Assembly: GCA_000708525.1 (NCBI GenBank)
Contig: JMRP01000007.1
Location: forward strand, 35,836-99,835
DNA length: 64,000 nt
Direction: 5' to 3'
DNA from: Cyanobium sp. CACIAM 14
GTDB taxonomy: Bacteria > Cyanobacteriota > Cyanobacteriia > PCC-6307 > Cyanobiaceae
The notes beneath the pieces were generated by a model, which saw nothing but the letters and a program-made list of their open reading frames with translations, was not told the origin of the DNA and ran no database searches. Of the stretch, positions 42,359-51,129 are shown one piece after another; position 1 is the stretch's first letter; each line of letters begins with the position of its first letter. The position numbers and the translations under genes were made by a program.

Positions 42359-42949
42359 TCAGGCGCCGGCGCTGGCCAGGGGCTGGGGGGCCGGGGTGCT
42401 GGCGGAGGGGGCCTGGGGCACGGCGTGGCTCACCTTGGCTTCGCTGGCGAAGGTCTGGGCGAGGCTGACGGCTTCGGCAGGGATCACCTCGGCGTAGGCG
42501 CTGAAGCCGGTGGCCACCTTGATGTAGCTCTTGCGGAGGCCGTCGCCGTCCTGCAGGCGGGCGGCCTCGTCGAGATCGGCGAGGGAGGCCTTCAGAGCGT
42601 TGGCCCGGTGGGTCGCCTCTGCCCGGTCGGCCGGCAGCAGCCTCTGGTTGATGTAGAGCATCTCGCGGCCCAGATCCTGCATCGGGCCGTGGATCAGGTT
42701 GCGGGTGAAGACCCAGTCGCGCGCGTTGACCAGATCCGCCAGCTCGGGCAGCCGATCCTTCGCCGCCAGGAAGCCTTCCGTCTGACGGGCGATCAGGGTC
42801 ATGTCCTGCGGGCTGATGCTGGGGGGTCTGCGGCCCTGATCGCCGGAGCAGGCCACCAGCGAGAGGCTGAGCAGAAGGGCCACGACAAGCAGACCCAGGC
42901 GGCGCAGGCCACCCATCGGGGAGAGGGGAGGATTGGACGCGACGGCCAT
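42359..42949 (-). CDS. psbQ: Photosystem II lipoprotein PsbQ (CyanoQ)
   Basis: The start MAVASNPPLSPMGG gives 196 residues with AGAGGA upstream as ribosome site. The lipoprotein signal ends LLLSLSLVAC, so the mature protein is anchored on the lumenal side of the thylakoid. The mature part is a four-helix bundle (PQDMTLIARQTEGFLAAKDR; LADLVNARDWVFTRNLIHGP; DLDEAARLQDGDGLRKSYIK) characteristic of CyanoQ, which stabilises the oxygen-evolving complex. A Pro/Ala/Ser-rich tail of ~25 residues ends the protein. It is divergent from purU with 91 bp between. Confidence 0.9.
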   Translation of the reverse strand: MAVASNPPLSPMGGLRRLGLLVVALLLSLSLVACSGDQGRRPPSISPQDMTLIARQTEGFLAAKDRLPELADLVNARDWVFTRNLIHGPMQDLGREMLYINQRLLPADRAEATHRANALKASLADLDEAARLQDGDGLRKSYIKVATGFSAYAEVIPAEAVSLAQTFASEAKVSHAVPQAPSASTPAPQPLASAGA

Positions 42950-43040
42950 GGAAGGGTCCTCTGACAACGCTGGCGCAGTGACTTTACCGGCCCCCCTGCG
43001 CCACCATGACCGTCCCGTCCCCACCGCGCCTGGCCCGCCG

Positions 43041-43895
43041 ATGCGCTCCCCCACCGCGATCCTGCAGCTGATCTGTCCCGATCGGCCCGGACTCGTGAGC
43101 GAGCTCTCGGGCTGGGTGGCGGCCAACGGCGGCAACATCCTCCATGCCGATCACCACACCGACGCCGGCGCCGGCCTGTTCCTGAGTCGCATCGAGTGGG
43201 CCCTGGCCGGCTTCGGTCTGCCCCGGGAGGCGATCGTTCCCGCCGTGGCGGCCCTCGCGGGACGCCTCGGCGGCGAGGGGCAGGTGCACTTCTCCGATGC
43301 GCTCCCCCGGGTGGCGATCTTCGTCAGCCGCCAGGACCACTGCCTGGTGGATCTGCTCTGGCGCACCCGCTCCGGCGAACTGCCGATGCAGGTGCCGCTG
43401 GTGGTCTCCAACCACCCCGATCTGGGCCGGCTGACCGCCGATTTCGGCGCCCGCTTCGTGCATCTGCCGATCACGGCCGCCAGCCGGGCGGAGGTGGAGG
43501 AGGCCCAGCTGGCCCAGCTGGAGCAGGAGGGGATCGAGCTGGTGGTGCTGGCCAAATACATGCAGGTGCTCAGCCCGGCCTTCCTGGCGCGCTTCTCCCA
43601 GGTGATCAACATCCACCATTCCTTCCTGCCCGCCTTCCAGGGGGCCCAGCCGTACCACCGGGCCTGGGAGCGGGGAGTGAAGCTCATCGGCGCCACCGCC
43701 CACTTCGTGACCGAGGAGCTGGACGGCGGGCCGATCATCGAGCAGGCCACGGTGCACGTGAGCCATCGCGACGAGGTGGAGGATCTGATCCGCAAGGGCC
43801 GGGACATGGAGCGGCTGGCCCTGGCCCGGGCGGTGCGTCTGTTCCTGCGGCGCCAGGTGATGGTCTACCGCGGGCGGACCGCCGTGTTTGATTGA
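43041..43895 (+). CDS. purU: Formyltetrahydrofolate deformylase
   Basis: PurU releases formate from 10-formyl-THF, feeding PurT and balancing one-carbon pools. The start MRSPTAILQLICPDRPGLVS gives 284 residues and opens directly with the N-terminal ACT domain. The formyltransferase-like domain follows: MQVPLVVSNHPDLGRLTADF, VVLAKYMQVLSPAF, and the catalytic INIHHSFLPAFQGAQPYHRA with the His and downstream Asp (GPIIEQ region). The frame is open 36 codons further upstream, but those overlap the psbQ start. Confidence 0.95.
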   Translation: MRSPTAILQLICPDRPGLVSELSGWVAANGGNILHADHHTDAGAGLFLSRIEWALAGFGLPREAIVPAVAALAGRLGGEGQVHFSDALPRVAIFVSRQDHCLVDLLWRTRSGELPMQVPLVVSNHPDLGRLTADFGARFVHLPITAASRAEVEEAQLAQLEQEGIELVVLAKYMQVLSPAFLARFSQVINIHHSFLPAFQGAQPYHRAWERGVKLIGATAHFVTEELDGGPIIEQATVHVSHRDEVEDLIRKGRDMERLALARAVRLFLRRQVMVYRGRTAVFD

Positions 43896-43946
43896 GCCGT
43901 CGCTTCGGACCCCTGCCGGTCCTCCGCTGCTGCCGCCGCCGTTCCG

Positions 43947-45227
43947 GTGATCCGTCTTTCCGCCCTCGACGACCGCCTGCGGGCCCACCGCCCGGCCGAC
44001 GCCTCGCCCCTCGGCTGGCGCTGTTTCCAGCTGGGGATGGTGCTCCTGGCGAGCAGCGCCTTCCTGGCCGGTCTGGCGCTGCTGGTGGCCCTGATCCTGG
44101 GCAGCCGCGGCCGCCGGCCGCTTCTGGAGGACCGGGTGAACGGGGTGCTCCTGCTGACGGCGGCGTTGATGGTGCTGGGCTGCTTCAGGGCCGCCAGCAA
44201 CGAGCTGGCCTGGCTGGGCCTTGCCAACTGGCTGCCCTTCTTCTGGGGCTTCTGGGGCTTCCAGCCCTACCTCACCAGCCCCGCCGCACGCCGCCGGGTG
44301 GCCCTGGCCCTGGTGGCCGGGACGGTGCCGGTGATCCTCACCGGCCTGGGCCAGCTGTGGTGGGGCTGGAGCGGGCCCTTCCAGCTGCTGGGGGGGCTGA
44401 TCATCTGGCACATCAAGGCCGGGGGGAATCCACCGGAGCGGCTGGCGGGACTGTTCGACTACGCCAACATCGCCGGCGCCTGGCTGGCCCTGGCCTGGCC
44501 CCTCACCCTGGCGGCCCTGCTGGAGAGCGGCCTGGGCCGCTGGAGCCGCGGGATCGTGCTTCTGATCGCCGCCGCCCTGGTGGCGGCCCTCTTCCTGACC
44601 GATTCCCGCAATGCCTGGGGAGCCCTGCTGCTGGCGGTGCCCGTGGTGGCCGGGCCGGCCAGCTGGCTGTGGTTGCTGCCGGTGCTGCTGCTGGTGCTAG
44701 TGCTGATCGGCCTGGCCACCCTGCCGTGGGTTCCCCACCTCCTCCAGGATCCGGCCCGTGGCCTGGTGCCCCAGGCGGTCTGGGGACGGCTGATCGACCT
44801 CGACTACGGCGGCCATCGCCCCCTGGCGATCACCCGCCTGGCCCAGTGGCAGGTGGCGCTCGGACTGATCGCGGAACGACCCTGGCTGGGCTGGGGCGCC
44901 GCCGCCTTCAGCATCATCTATCCGATGCGCACCGGCCACTGGCACGGTCATCCCCACAACCTGCCGATCGACCTGGCGGTGAGCCACGGTGTTCCCGTGG
45001 CCGTGCTGGTGGTGGGCCTGGTGCTGTGGCTCCTGCTCCGGGCCGCCCGGCTGGGGATGGCCGGCGGCAGCCTGTTCGAGCGGGCCTGGTGGGCGGCGGC
45101 CCTGGTGCTGGTGGCCCTGCATGCCACCGACATGCCGTTCTATGACAGCCGCATCAATGTGGCGGGCTGGGTGCTGCTGGCGGGCCTGCGCTGCTGCCGG
45201 CCGCCAGAGCCTCCTGCCGGTGTCTGA
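43947..45227 (+). CDS. O-antigen ligase-like polytopic membrane protein
   Basis: The 426-residue protein has about ten hydrophobic helices and the Wzy/WaaL-type periplasmic loop (AQWQVALGLIAERPWLGWGA ... HGHPHNLPIDLAVSHGV). The HNLPID-type segment and the conserved Arg/His-rich loop fit O-antigen ligase or polymerase proteins; cyanobacteria also have IctB-like relatives. The substrate is unknown. The start is GTG at 43947. Its last 74 bp overlap the convergent radical SAM gene. It may act with the glycosyltransferases elsewhere in the window, but they are not linked to it. Confidence 0.83.
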   Translation: MIRLSALDDRLRAHRPADASPLGWRCFQLGMVLLASSAFLAGLALLVALILGSRGRRPLLEDRVNGVLLLTAALMVLGCFRAASNELAWLGLANWLPFFWGFWGFQPYLTSPAARRRVALALVAGTVPVILTGLGQLWWGWSGPFQLLGGLIIWHIKAGGNPPERLAGLFDYANIAGAWLALAWPLTLAALLESGLGRWSRGIVLLIAAALVAALFLTDSRNAWGALLLAVPVVAGPASWLWLLPVLLLVLVLIGLATLPWVPHLLQDPARGLVPQAVWGRLIDLDYGGHRPLAITRLAQWQVALGLIAERPWLGWGAAAFSIIYPMRTGHWHGHPHNLPIDLAVSHGVPVAVLVVGLVLWLLLRAARLGMAGGSLFERAWWAAALVLVALHATDMPFYDSRINVAGWVLLAGLRCCRPPEPPAGV

Positions 45228-46788
45228 GCAGGGTGGCCTGTGGCAGGGGCCCCTCCAGGTGGGCCCAGGGCAGCACACGTTCCTCGCTCCAGGTGGCGTG
45301 AACGACCTCCTCCCAAGGGGGCGGTGACGGCAGGGCGAAGGGCAGGTCGGGGGGCACCGCCACCTCGCCGGCCCGTACGGCCCGGTAGGCCTGCTTCCAC
45401 CCCCCCTGGCTGTCGTGGCGGCCGCGGGCCGCGGCGATCACCGGCGCCAGGCGCCGGTCGCTGCGGGAGAGCAGGGCCTGGATCACGCTCCAGCCGTAGC
45501 TCTCGGGGCGCAGCTCGATGCCCTTCGGCTTGAGGCGCCGGGCCAGCCGCTGCAGGCGCTTCTCCGCTTCCGGCCGCACCCCCTGCCACTGGAAGGGGGT
45601 GTGGGCCTTGGGCACGAAGGTGCTCACCCCCAGGCTGAGCCGCAGGCCCGGGACGGCCTTCTTCAAGGCCTCCAGCAGGTCGGCGGTGGCTTCGATGTCG
45701 GCCTCCTCCTCGCTGGGCAGCCCGGCCATGCCGTAGAGCTTCAGGCCGCTCAGACCGCCGTCCTTTGCATGGCGGGCCGCCTGGAAGATCTCCTCGCTGT
45801 CCAGCTTCTTGTTCACCACCTGCCGCATCCGCTCACTGCCGCTCTCGATCGCGATCGTGAGCGAGCGGCTGCCCCGCCGGGCCAGGATCCGCCCCAGCTG
45901 GGGGGTCACCGTGGCGGCTCGCACCGAGCTCACGCTGACGCGGGTGGCGTCGAAGCGGTCCTGATCCAGCCAGCCCAGCAGGTCGGCGAACTGGGGGTGC
46001 TGGGTCACCGACGCCCCCAGCAGGCCCAGCCGCTGGGTCACGGCAAGCCCTTGCTCCACCGCCGGGATCAGGCCGTCGTCGAGGGAGGCGGTGCGGAAGG
46101 GCAGGGTGAGATAGCTGGCCAGGCAGAAGCGGCAGAGCTCCGGGCAGCTGCGGGCCACCTCCACCAGGTGGATGGAGGGCCAGGCCGCCTCCGGCGTGAT
46201 CACCGTGGAGTGGCTGAGGGTGTTGCCGCGCCAGGTCTGCTTGGCGATGGTGAGGGGCGGGCCCGCTTCGATCGGCTCGATCGCCTGCAGCTGGCCGCCG
46301 GCGTCGTAGCGGGGTGCGTAGAGGCCCGGCACGTAGACCCCCGGCAGCTGCGCCAGGGCCCGCAGGCGCTCCCGGCGGGGTAGGGCGCGGCCCGCCGCCA
46401 GGGCGTCGAGGAAGGCGGGCAGCAGCAGCTCGCCGTCGCCCAGCAGCACCACGTCGAGGAAGGGGGCCAGGGGCTCGGGATTGGCGGTGAGCACCGGTCC
46501 CCCGCCGAACACGATCGGGTCGTCCTCCCCGCGCCGGTGGCTCCACAGGGGAATCCCCTGCCCCTCCAGCAGATCCAGCAGCACCGGACCGTCCAGCTCC
46601 CAGCTCAGGGACAGGCCGAAGAGATCGAGGTCGGGGCCGCGGCCGCGCCGGCCCCCGTGGGGCGGATCCCCCTGATCGGTGAACAGCCGGCGCACATCCA
46701 CATCCGGCCGCCGCGCCAGGGTGGCCCAGACCACCTGGAAACCGAGGCTGGTGATGCCCACGCTGTAGGTGCTGGGGAAGGCGAGCAC
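45154..46788 (-). CDS. Radical SAM protein with B12-binding-type N-terminal domain
   Basis: The protein has an N-terminal cobalamin-binding-like Rossmann domain (FPSTYSVGITSLGFQVVWAT ... LFGLSLSWELDGPVLLDLLE ... VVLLGDGELLLPAFLDA). A radical SAM core follows with the CX3CX2C cluster motif SCPELCRFC and TIAIESGSERMRQVVNKKL. Such proteins do methylations or other radical chemistry, but the target is unknown. Recognisable sequence continues at least 20 codons upstream of the annotated GTG (LNQETLLFQPARPSADALRA), yet no ATG, GTG or TTG exists before the stop at about 46879. The true start may be CTG, or the GTG at 46788. The 3' end overlaps the O-antigen-ligase-like gene. Confidence 0.88.
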   Translation of the reverse strand: MLAFPSTYSVGITSLGFQVVWATLARRPDVDVRRLFTDQGDPPHGGRRGRGPDLDLFGLSLSWELDGPVLLDLLEGQGIPLWSHRRGEDDPIVFGGGPVLTANPEPLAPFLDVVLLGDGELLLPAFLDALAAGRALPRRERLRALAQLPGVYVPGLYAPRYDAGGQLQAIEPIEAGPPLTIAKQTWRGNTLSHSTVITPEAAWPSIHLVEVARSCPELCRFCLASYLTLPFRTASLDDGLIPAVEQGLAVTQRLGLLGASVTQHPQFADLLGWLDQDRFDATRVSVSSVRAATVTPQLGRILARRGSRSLTIAIESGSERMRQVVNKKLDSEEIFQAARHAKDGGLSGLKLYGMAGLPSEEEADIEATADLLEALKKAVPGLRLSLGVSTFVPKAHTPFQWQGVRPEAEKRLQRLARRLKPKGIELRPESYGWSVIQALLSRSDRRLAPVIAAARGRHDSQGGWKQAYRAVRAGEVAVPPDLPFALPSPPPWEEVVHATWSEERVLPWAHLEGPLPQATLLRHRQEALAAGSSAGPPAAPSPPH

Positions 46789-46935
46789 GGCGCGCAGGGC
46801 ATCGGCCGACGGGCGGGCCGGCTGGAACAGCAGGGTTTCCTGGTTCAGGGGAGCGGCGGTAACACGGGGTCCAGCGTGTCACTCCGGGCCGCCGCGTGGT
46901 GCTGCCTAGAGTCCGGACGATCCCGGTGCGCCTTC

Positions 46936-48027
46936 ATGCCCACGCTGCCGGGTGTCCTGGAGATCATTCTCGGGATCCTGGTGCTGTTCGGCGGCGGCGA
47001 GCTTTTCGTGGCCGGCTCCGTCGCCCTCTCCCTGCTGCTGGGCATTCCCCAGCTGGTGATCGGCCTGACGGTGGTGTCCCTGGGCACCAGCGCCCCCGAA
47101 CTGTTCGTGAGCGTGCTCTCCACCCTCCAGGGGGATGCCGATCTGGCCGTCAGCAATGTGGTGGGCAGCAACATCTTCAACATCCTCGTGGTGCTCGGAG
47201 CCAGCGCGGCGGTCATGCCCCTGCGGGTGAAGAGCCGTCTGGTGCGCCGGGACGTGCCGCTGCTGCTGGCCGTCTCGATGGCCGTCTGGGGGATGGCGTC
47301 GGCCGGCCGGCTCACCTGGCAGGCGGGCCTGGCCCTGCTGTTCGCGATGGTGGCCAACGTGGTCTGGGAGATGCGCACCGCCTCGGAGGAGCCGCCCGAA
47401 GCGGACGGGGACGACCCCGAGGAGCGGGCCACCCCCCTGGTGGCGGCGCTCAAGCTGGCGGGGGGCCTGGGCCTGCTGGTGCTCGGTTCCCAGCTGCTGG
47501 TGCGGGGCGCCACCAGCGCCGCCGTGGCCCTCGGCGTCAGCCAGACGGTGATCGGCCTGACCATCGTGGCGGCCGGCACCTCCATGCCCGAGCTGGTCAC
47601 CTCCCTGGTGGCGGCCTACCGGGGCCAGGCCGATCTGGCCATCGGCAACGTGGTGGGCAGCAACCTGCTCAACCAGGTGGTGATCCTGGGCCTCTGCGGC
47701 GTGCTCTCCGGCGGGCGGGGGCTGGCGGTGGATCCGGTGATGGTCAGCCGCGATCTGCCGATCATGGTGGCCACCACCCTGGCCTGCCTGCCGATCTTCT
47801 GGACCAACGGGGTGATCACGCGTCTGGAGGGCTGGATCCTGATCGGCCTCTACGGCCTTTACCTGCTGGAGCAGGTGCTGGTCGCCACCAGCGGCGGCGC
47901 CGTGGTGGACACCTTCCGGTTCGTGGTGCTGGTGGCGCTGCTGCCGCTGCTGTTGGTGTTTCTGGTCTGGCAGGCGCTGCGCTGGAGGAAGCTGCGCAGG
48001 GTCATGGCGATGCCCGCGGGGGACTAG
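46936..48027 (+). CDS. Calcium/sodium antiporter (CaCA family, YrbG-like)
   Basis: The 363-residue protein has two homologous halves of five helices each. The alpha repeats GELFVAGSVALSLLLGIPQL ... VSLGTSAPELFVSVLSTLQG and RGATSAAVALGVSQTVIGLT ... AAGTSMPELVTSLVAAYRGQ carry the ion-site GTSxPE motifs. Both are followed by NVVGSN (NVVGSNIFNI; NVVGSNLLNQ). The acidic loop EEPPEADGDDPEERA separates the halves. It probably exchanges Ca2+ for Na+ or H+ at the plasma membrane. The start ATG at 46936 is the first Met before the first helix. Confidence 0.93.
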   Translation: MPTLPGVLEIILGILVLFGGGELFVAGSVALSLLLGIPQLVIGLTVVSLGTSAPELFVSVLSTLQGDADLAVSNVVGSNIFNILVVLGASAAVMPLRVKSRLVRRDVPLLLAVSMAVWGMASAGRLTWQAGLALLFAMVANVVWEMRTASEEPPEADGDDPEERATPLVAALKLAGGLGLLVLGSQLLVRGATSAAVALGVSQTVIGLTIVAAGTSMPELVTSLVAAYRGQADLAIGNVVGSNLLNQVVILGLCGVLSGGRGLAVDPVMVSRDLPIMVATTLACLPIFWTNGVITRLEGWILIGLYGLYLLEQVLVATSGGAVVDTFRFVVLVALLPLLLVFLVWQALRWRKLRRVMAMPAGD

Positions 48028-48051
48028 GGCCGCGACGCCTGACGAGGCCTC

Positions 48052-48463
48052 TCAGCTCCCTTCGATCAGCGGCCCGGCCCGTTCAAGCGCCGGTTGAGCG
48101 GAGGCCAGGGCCCGCGCGCCGTCCGGCGGGCCATTGCCCTTGGTGGGGACCCACCCCACATCGCGGTCGAAGGAGAGGTCCCGCTGGGCTCACAGCCAAT
48201 GCGCGACCTCGGCGAGCGCCACGATCCGCTCGCGCCCGTCTGCAGGCGGCGGGATCGATCCCCACCCGGCGCAGCATCGCCTTGCTGGCCAGTTCCTCCA
48301 GTTCCTGGGCTTCGCGCACCAGATCACTCCAGCCCCCGCGTTCCGCCAGCCGCTGCAGCTTCTCCATCCGCAGGCGGGCCTTCCCCAGATTGGTGCGGCA
48401 GAGTTCGGCACCGGTCAGAACCGCACTTCCGCCGCCGGCCGCACCTCGGGTGTCACCCGCCAT
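48052..48463 (-). pseudogene. HEPN-domain (MNT/HEPN type) gene, broken by a frameshift and a stop
   Basis: The N-terminal part (KARLRMEKLQRLAERGGWSD, then LVREAQELEELASKAMLRRV, GIDP) matches the HEPN pattern of small RNase-type toxins that pair with nucleotidyltransferase antitoxins. After GIDP the match moves to another frame (GRERIVALAEVAHWL), which then meets TGA at 48190-48192. Past that stop the same frame continues AQRDLSFDRDVGWVPT ... ARALASAQPALERAGPLIEGS to TGA at 48052, which resembles the normal HEPN C-terminus. The stop is one C-to-T change from CGA (Arg). The KWHDVG-type middle is missing, so it is probably inactive. No partner gene was found. Confidence 0.6.
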
Positions 48464-48649
48464 TACCAGCCATCTCCCCAGGCCATGCGGACCTTGCCCT
48501 GTCCCGCTTCAGCGGCGGGGCGCAGGAGGAACTGCAGCTCGGTGACCAGACCCTCGGCCGCTGCCCGCGCCAGCTGGGGGCCAACCGCCGGCGCGTCTGC
48601 TCGCAGCCCCGGTGATCCTCCCGGGGTCGTGCGCTTGCCGGCCCTTTGG

Positions 48650-49099
48650 CTACTTGCCCGCCAGGGCGCTCAGGGGGCCCATCAGACCGCTGATCGCCGC
48701 CCCGGCCGCGGCGGCATCGGGCTTGGCGCCGCTGGCGAAGGTGCTGCTCACCTGTTTGGCGGCGGTTTCGATGGCGGGCCACTTGTCACCCGCCAGGGGC
48801 TGAATCACGGGGGCCGCCTTGGCCCAGAGGGCCTGGAACCCGCCCATGGCGGTCACCGCAGCGCCGAGATTGCCGGCCTTCAGGTCGGCCTCGCCCTGCT
48901 TCAGCAGATCCAGCACCGGCTGCACGGCCGGGCCAAGGGCCTGCTGGGCGGCACCGGTGGCGGCCTGCTTGGCGGCCTCGCCCATGCCGCCGGCCGCCTC
49001 CTTGACGGTCTGCTGGGTCTGCTGGCAGCCGGCCAGGGCCAGGCTGCCGGCGGCAGCGAGGGCGAAGCCGCGGCGAAGGAACCGGTCGAAACGGGTCAT
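48650..49099 (-). CDS. Small Ala-rich lipoprotein
   Basis: The 149-residue product has a lipoprotein signal (MTRFDRFLRRGFALAAAGSL, lipobox ALAGC). The rest is Ala/Gln-rich and helical (QQTQQTVKEAAGGMGEAAKQ ... LDLLKQGEADLKAGNLGAAV ... GFQALWAKAAPVIQPLAG ... WPAIETAAKQVSSTF). The pattern of short amphipathic helices suggests a membrane-surface or outer-membrane-associated protein, but no family is recognised. It lies 114 bp downstream of the ClC gene on the same strand. Confidence 0.75.
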   Translation of the reverse strand: MTRFDRFLRRGFALAAAGSLALAGCQQTQQTVKEAAGGMGEAAKQAATGAAQQALGPAVQPVLDLLKQGEADLKAGNLGAAVTAMGGFQALWAKAAPVIQPLAGDKWPAIETAAKQVSSTFASGAKPDAAAAGAAISGLMGPLSALAGK

Positions 49100-49213
49100 G
49101 GCACCAGGGAGGCTGTCCGCAAGGTAGGAATCGCAGCCGCGCCCACCCCCGAACCGACGAAATTGTTTTCATCGCTACAGAATCCAGCTCCTGGCCTTCT
49201 GTCCAGGCGGCGC

Positions 49214-50662
49214 TCAGCGGCTGACGGCTCCGGCCCCTCTGGCGTGGCCCTCCCCGGCGCCGTCGAACTCCCGCAGCAGCTCGATCTGGCGTTCGTAGAT
49301 CGACTTGCCGTGGAGAATCTGGGTCACCAGGAAGCTGGCCAGACAGGCCACCAGGGTCGGTTTGAGGATCAATAGATCCTTGGTGAGGGCGAAGGCCAGG
49401 AACATGGCCGTGATCGGCGTGCGGGAACAACCCGCCACGAAGGCCCCCATGCCGGCGAACACGAAGGTGGTGGGCACGTGGCCGGTGAGCTGGCTGGCCA
49501 GACCACCGCAGGCCAGGCCGATGGTGCCGCCGAGGGTGAGCATGGGCGCGAACAGGCCACCCGGAGCGCCGGAGGCAGCAGCCAGGCCGGTGCTGAAGAA
49601 CAGCACAGCGAAGATTCCCAGGGCTGTGCGGATCTCCACGTAGCCGTTGCCGACGGCGTGCTGCAGGCCGGCGTTGTTGCGGAATTCCTGTGGCAGGAGG
49701 GCATACACCAGGCCCAGCACCACCCCCGCGATCACCATGCGGCTCACCAGGTGAGGCGCCAACCAGCGGTGGCTGAGCCGCTGCATCCGGATCACGTAAC
49801 GGCAGTACAGCTCCGCCAGCAGGCCCACCACCAACCCGAGCAGGATCAGATACCCCAGGTCCATCGGCAGAAACCGGACCACGGGGGTGAATTCCCTCTC
49901 CAGCTGGAAGCCCACCGCGTTGAGGCCACTGGTCTGCCGGCCCAGAGCGGACAGACCCATCACCTCCGCCCAGGTGTCGGCCAGGAAGGTGGTACCCAGC
50001 ACCAGCAGCAGCACCACCGGCCTGGCGCCGCGAAGCAGTTCCTCCACGGCGTAGAAGAATCCACCGATCGGTGCATGGAACACCGCCGCGATGCCGGCGC
50101 CTCCCCCGGCGGCCACGATCACGCGAAGGAAGGCGGAAGGGGCTCGCAGCAGCTTGGCCAGGCTCCAGGCCACCGATCCCCCCATCTGCACGGAAGGACC
50201 CTCGGGGCCGAGCGGAAAGCCGGAGCCGATGGCCAGGATCCCCGCCATGAGCTTGACCACCGCCACGCGGAAGCCCATGGGCATGGGTCGTCCTAGTAGG
50301 AAGACCATCACCTGGGTGATGCCCGATCCCGCCGCCGTGGGGGCGAGTTCCCGCACAAGAAGGGCCGACACCAGCCCACCCACACCTCCCATCAGGGGCA
50401 GCACCAGGATCGCCGGCGCCTGCTCCAGCAACCGCAGCCGCCAGGTGCCCAGCCAGCCCACGCCGGTCTTGAACAGCAGGCCGGCCGCGGCGGCGCTGAA
50501 GCCGGTGAGCAGCAGGGCCAGGGCCACAGCCCACCAGCGCTCCTCCAGCAGCCGGCGGATGCTGCGGGTGGACTGCCAGCGATCACGATCGAAGTGGAAG
50601 GCCCTGAGCTGGAGGGAGCGCAGCGCCTTGTTGAGGGTTCGATCCCCCATCATCCGGGCCAT
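49214..50662 (-). CDS. ClC-family chloride channel/antiporter
   Basis: The 482-residue protein has the ClC ion-pathway motifs: GSGITQV (usual GSGIP), GFPLGPEGPSVQMGGS with the gating Glu retained (GPEGP; the usual GREGP/GKEGP has Arg/Lys where Pro stands), and GLFAPMLTLGGT. The Glu suggests Cl-/H+ antiport rather than a pure channel. About eleven hydrophobic segments are visible, and the cytoplasmic C-terminus is short, without CBS domains. It may help with chloride handling or acid stress. The 467-bp upstream region contains no recognised gene. Confidence 0.92.
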   Translation of the reverse strand: MARMMGDRTLNKALRSLQLRAFHFDRDRWQSTRSIRRLLEERWWAVALALLLTGFSAAAAGLLFKTGVGWLGTWRLRLLEQAPAILVLPLMGGVGGLVSALLVRELAPTAAGSGITQVMVFLLGRPMPMGFRVAVVKLMAGILAIGSGFPLGPEGPSVQMGGSVAWSLAKLLRAPSAFLRVIVAAGGGAGIAAVFHAPIGGFFYAVEELLRGARPVVLLLVLGTTFLADTWAEVMGLSALGRQTSGLNAVGFQLEREFTPVVRFLPMDLGYLILLGLVVGLLAELYCRYVIRMQRLSHRWLAPHLVSRMVIAGVVLGLVYALLPQEFRNNAGLQHAVGNGYVEIRTALGIFAVLFFSTGLAAASGAPGGLFAPMLTLGGTIGLACGGLASQLTGHVPTTFVFAGMGAFVAGCSRTPITAMFLAFALTKDLLILKPTLVACLASFLVTQILHGKSIYERQIELLREFDGAGEGHARGAGAVSR

Positions 50663-51129
50663 TGACGGCGACGATCATTTCAGTATTGAGCGTCGGTATG
50701 GATTGTCGCGGGGGTCTCCTGGCTGCAGACAGGCCTGGGTGGAGACCGCTCCCCTGGGATGCCGCTGCCTCTCCCGACATCGGGCAGGCCGAAGCGTCTG
50801 CTGCTGCCGGATGCCGGGGGCGAGCCTTGCAGCGTCGCAGCCGGCGGCCCGAACGAAGCTGCTGGCCCTGCTGGGGGCGGAGCCGAAGCGCTGCGAACGG
50901 GCGGCGGATGCGATGGAGAGAGAAGGGTTCAGGTAGGTCCGCCTTCCGTGTCGGCAGGCCAAGGCTGTTCAGGAGTCAGCGGAAGAAACAGGGTCGAGAA
51001 GGGTCTCTCCAGGAGAGACTGTGATGCCAGACCCCTCGTCCGGCTGTGATCGGACTCTGCCGCTGGGATCCTGAAGCATGGAGCTCGAAAGATCGTTCAG
51101 AGTGGCCGCTCATTCAACGCTGGCCAGAC
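50663..51129. other. Intergenic region, possible small remnant at 50811-50936
   Basis: This gap separates the divergent ClC and phosphatase-like genes. A 41-codon frame at 50811-50936 (MPGASLAASQPAARTKLLAL ... RCERAADAMEREGFR) looks protein-like and may be the end of a lost gene, but has no recognised homologue. The rest shows no supported feature. Confidence 0.4.
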
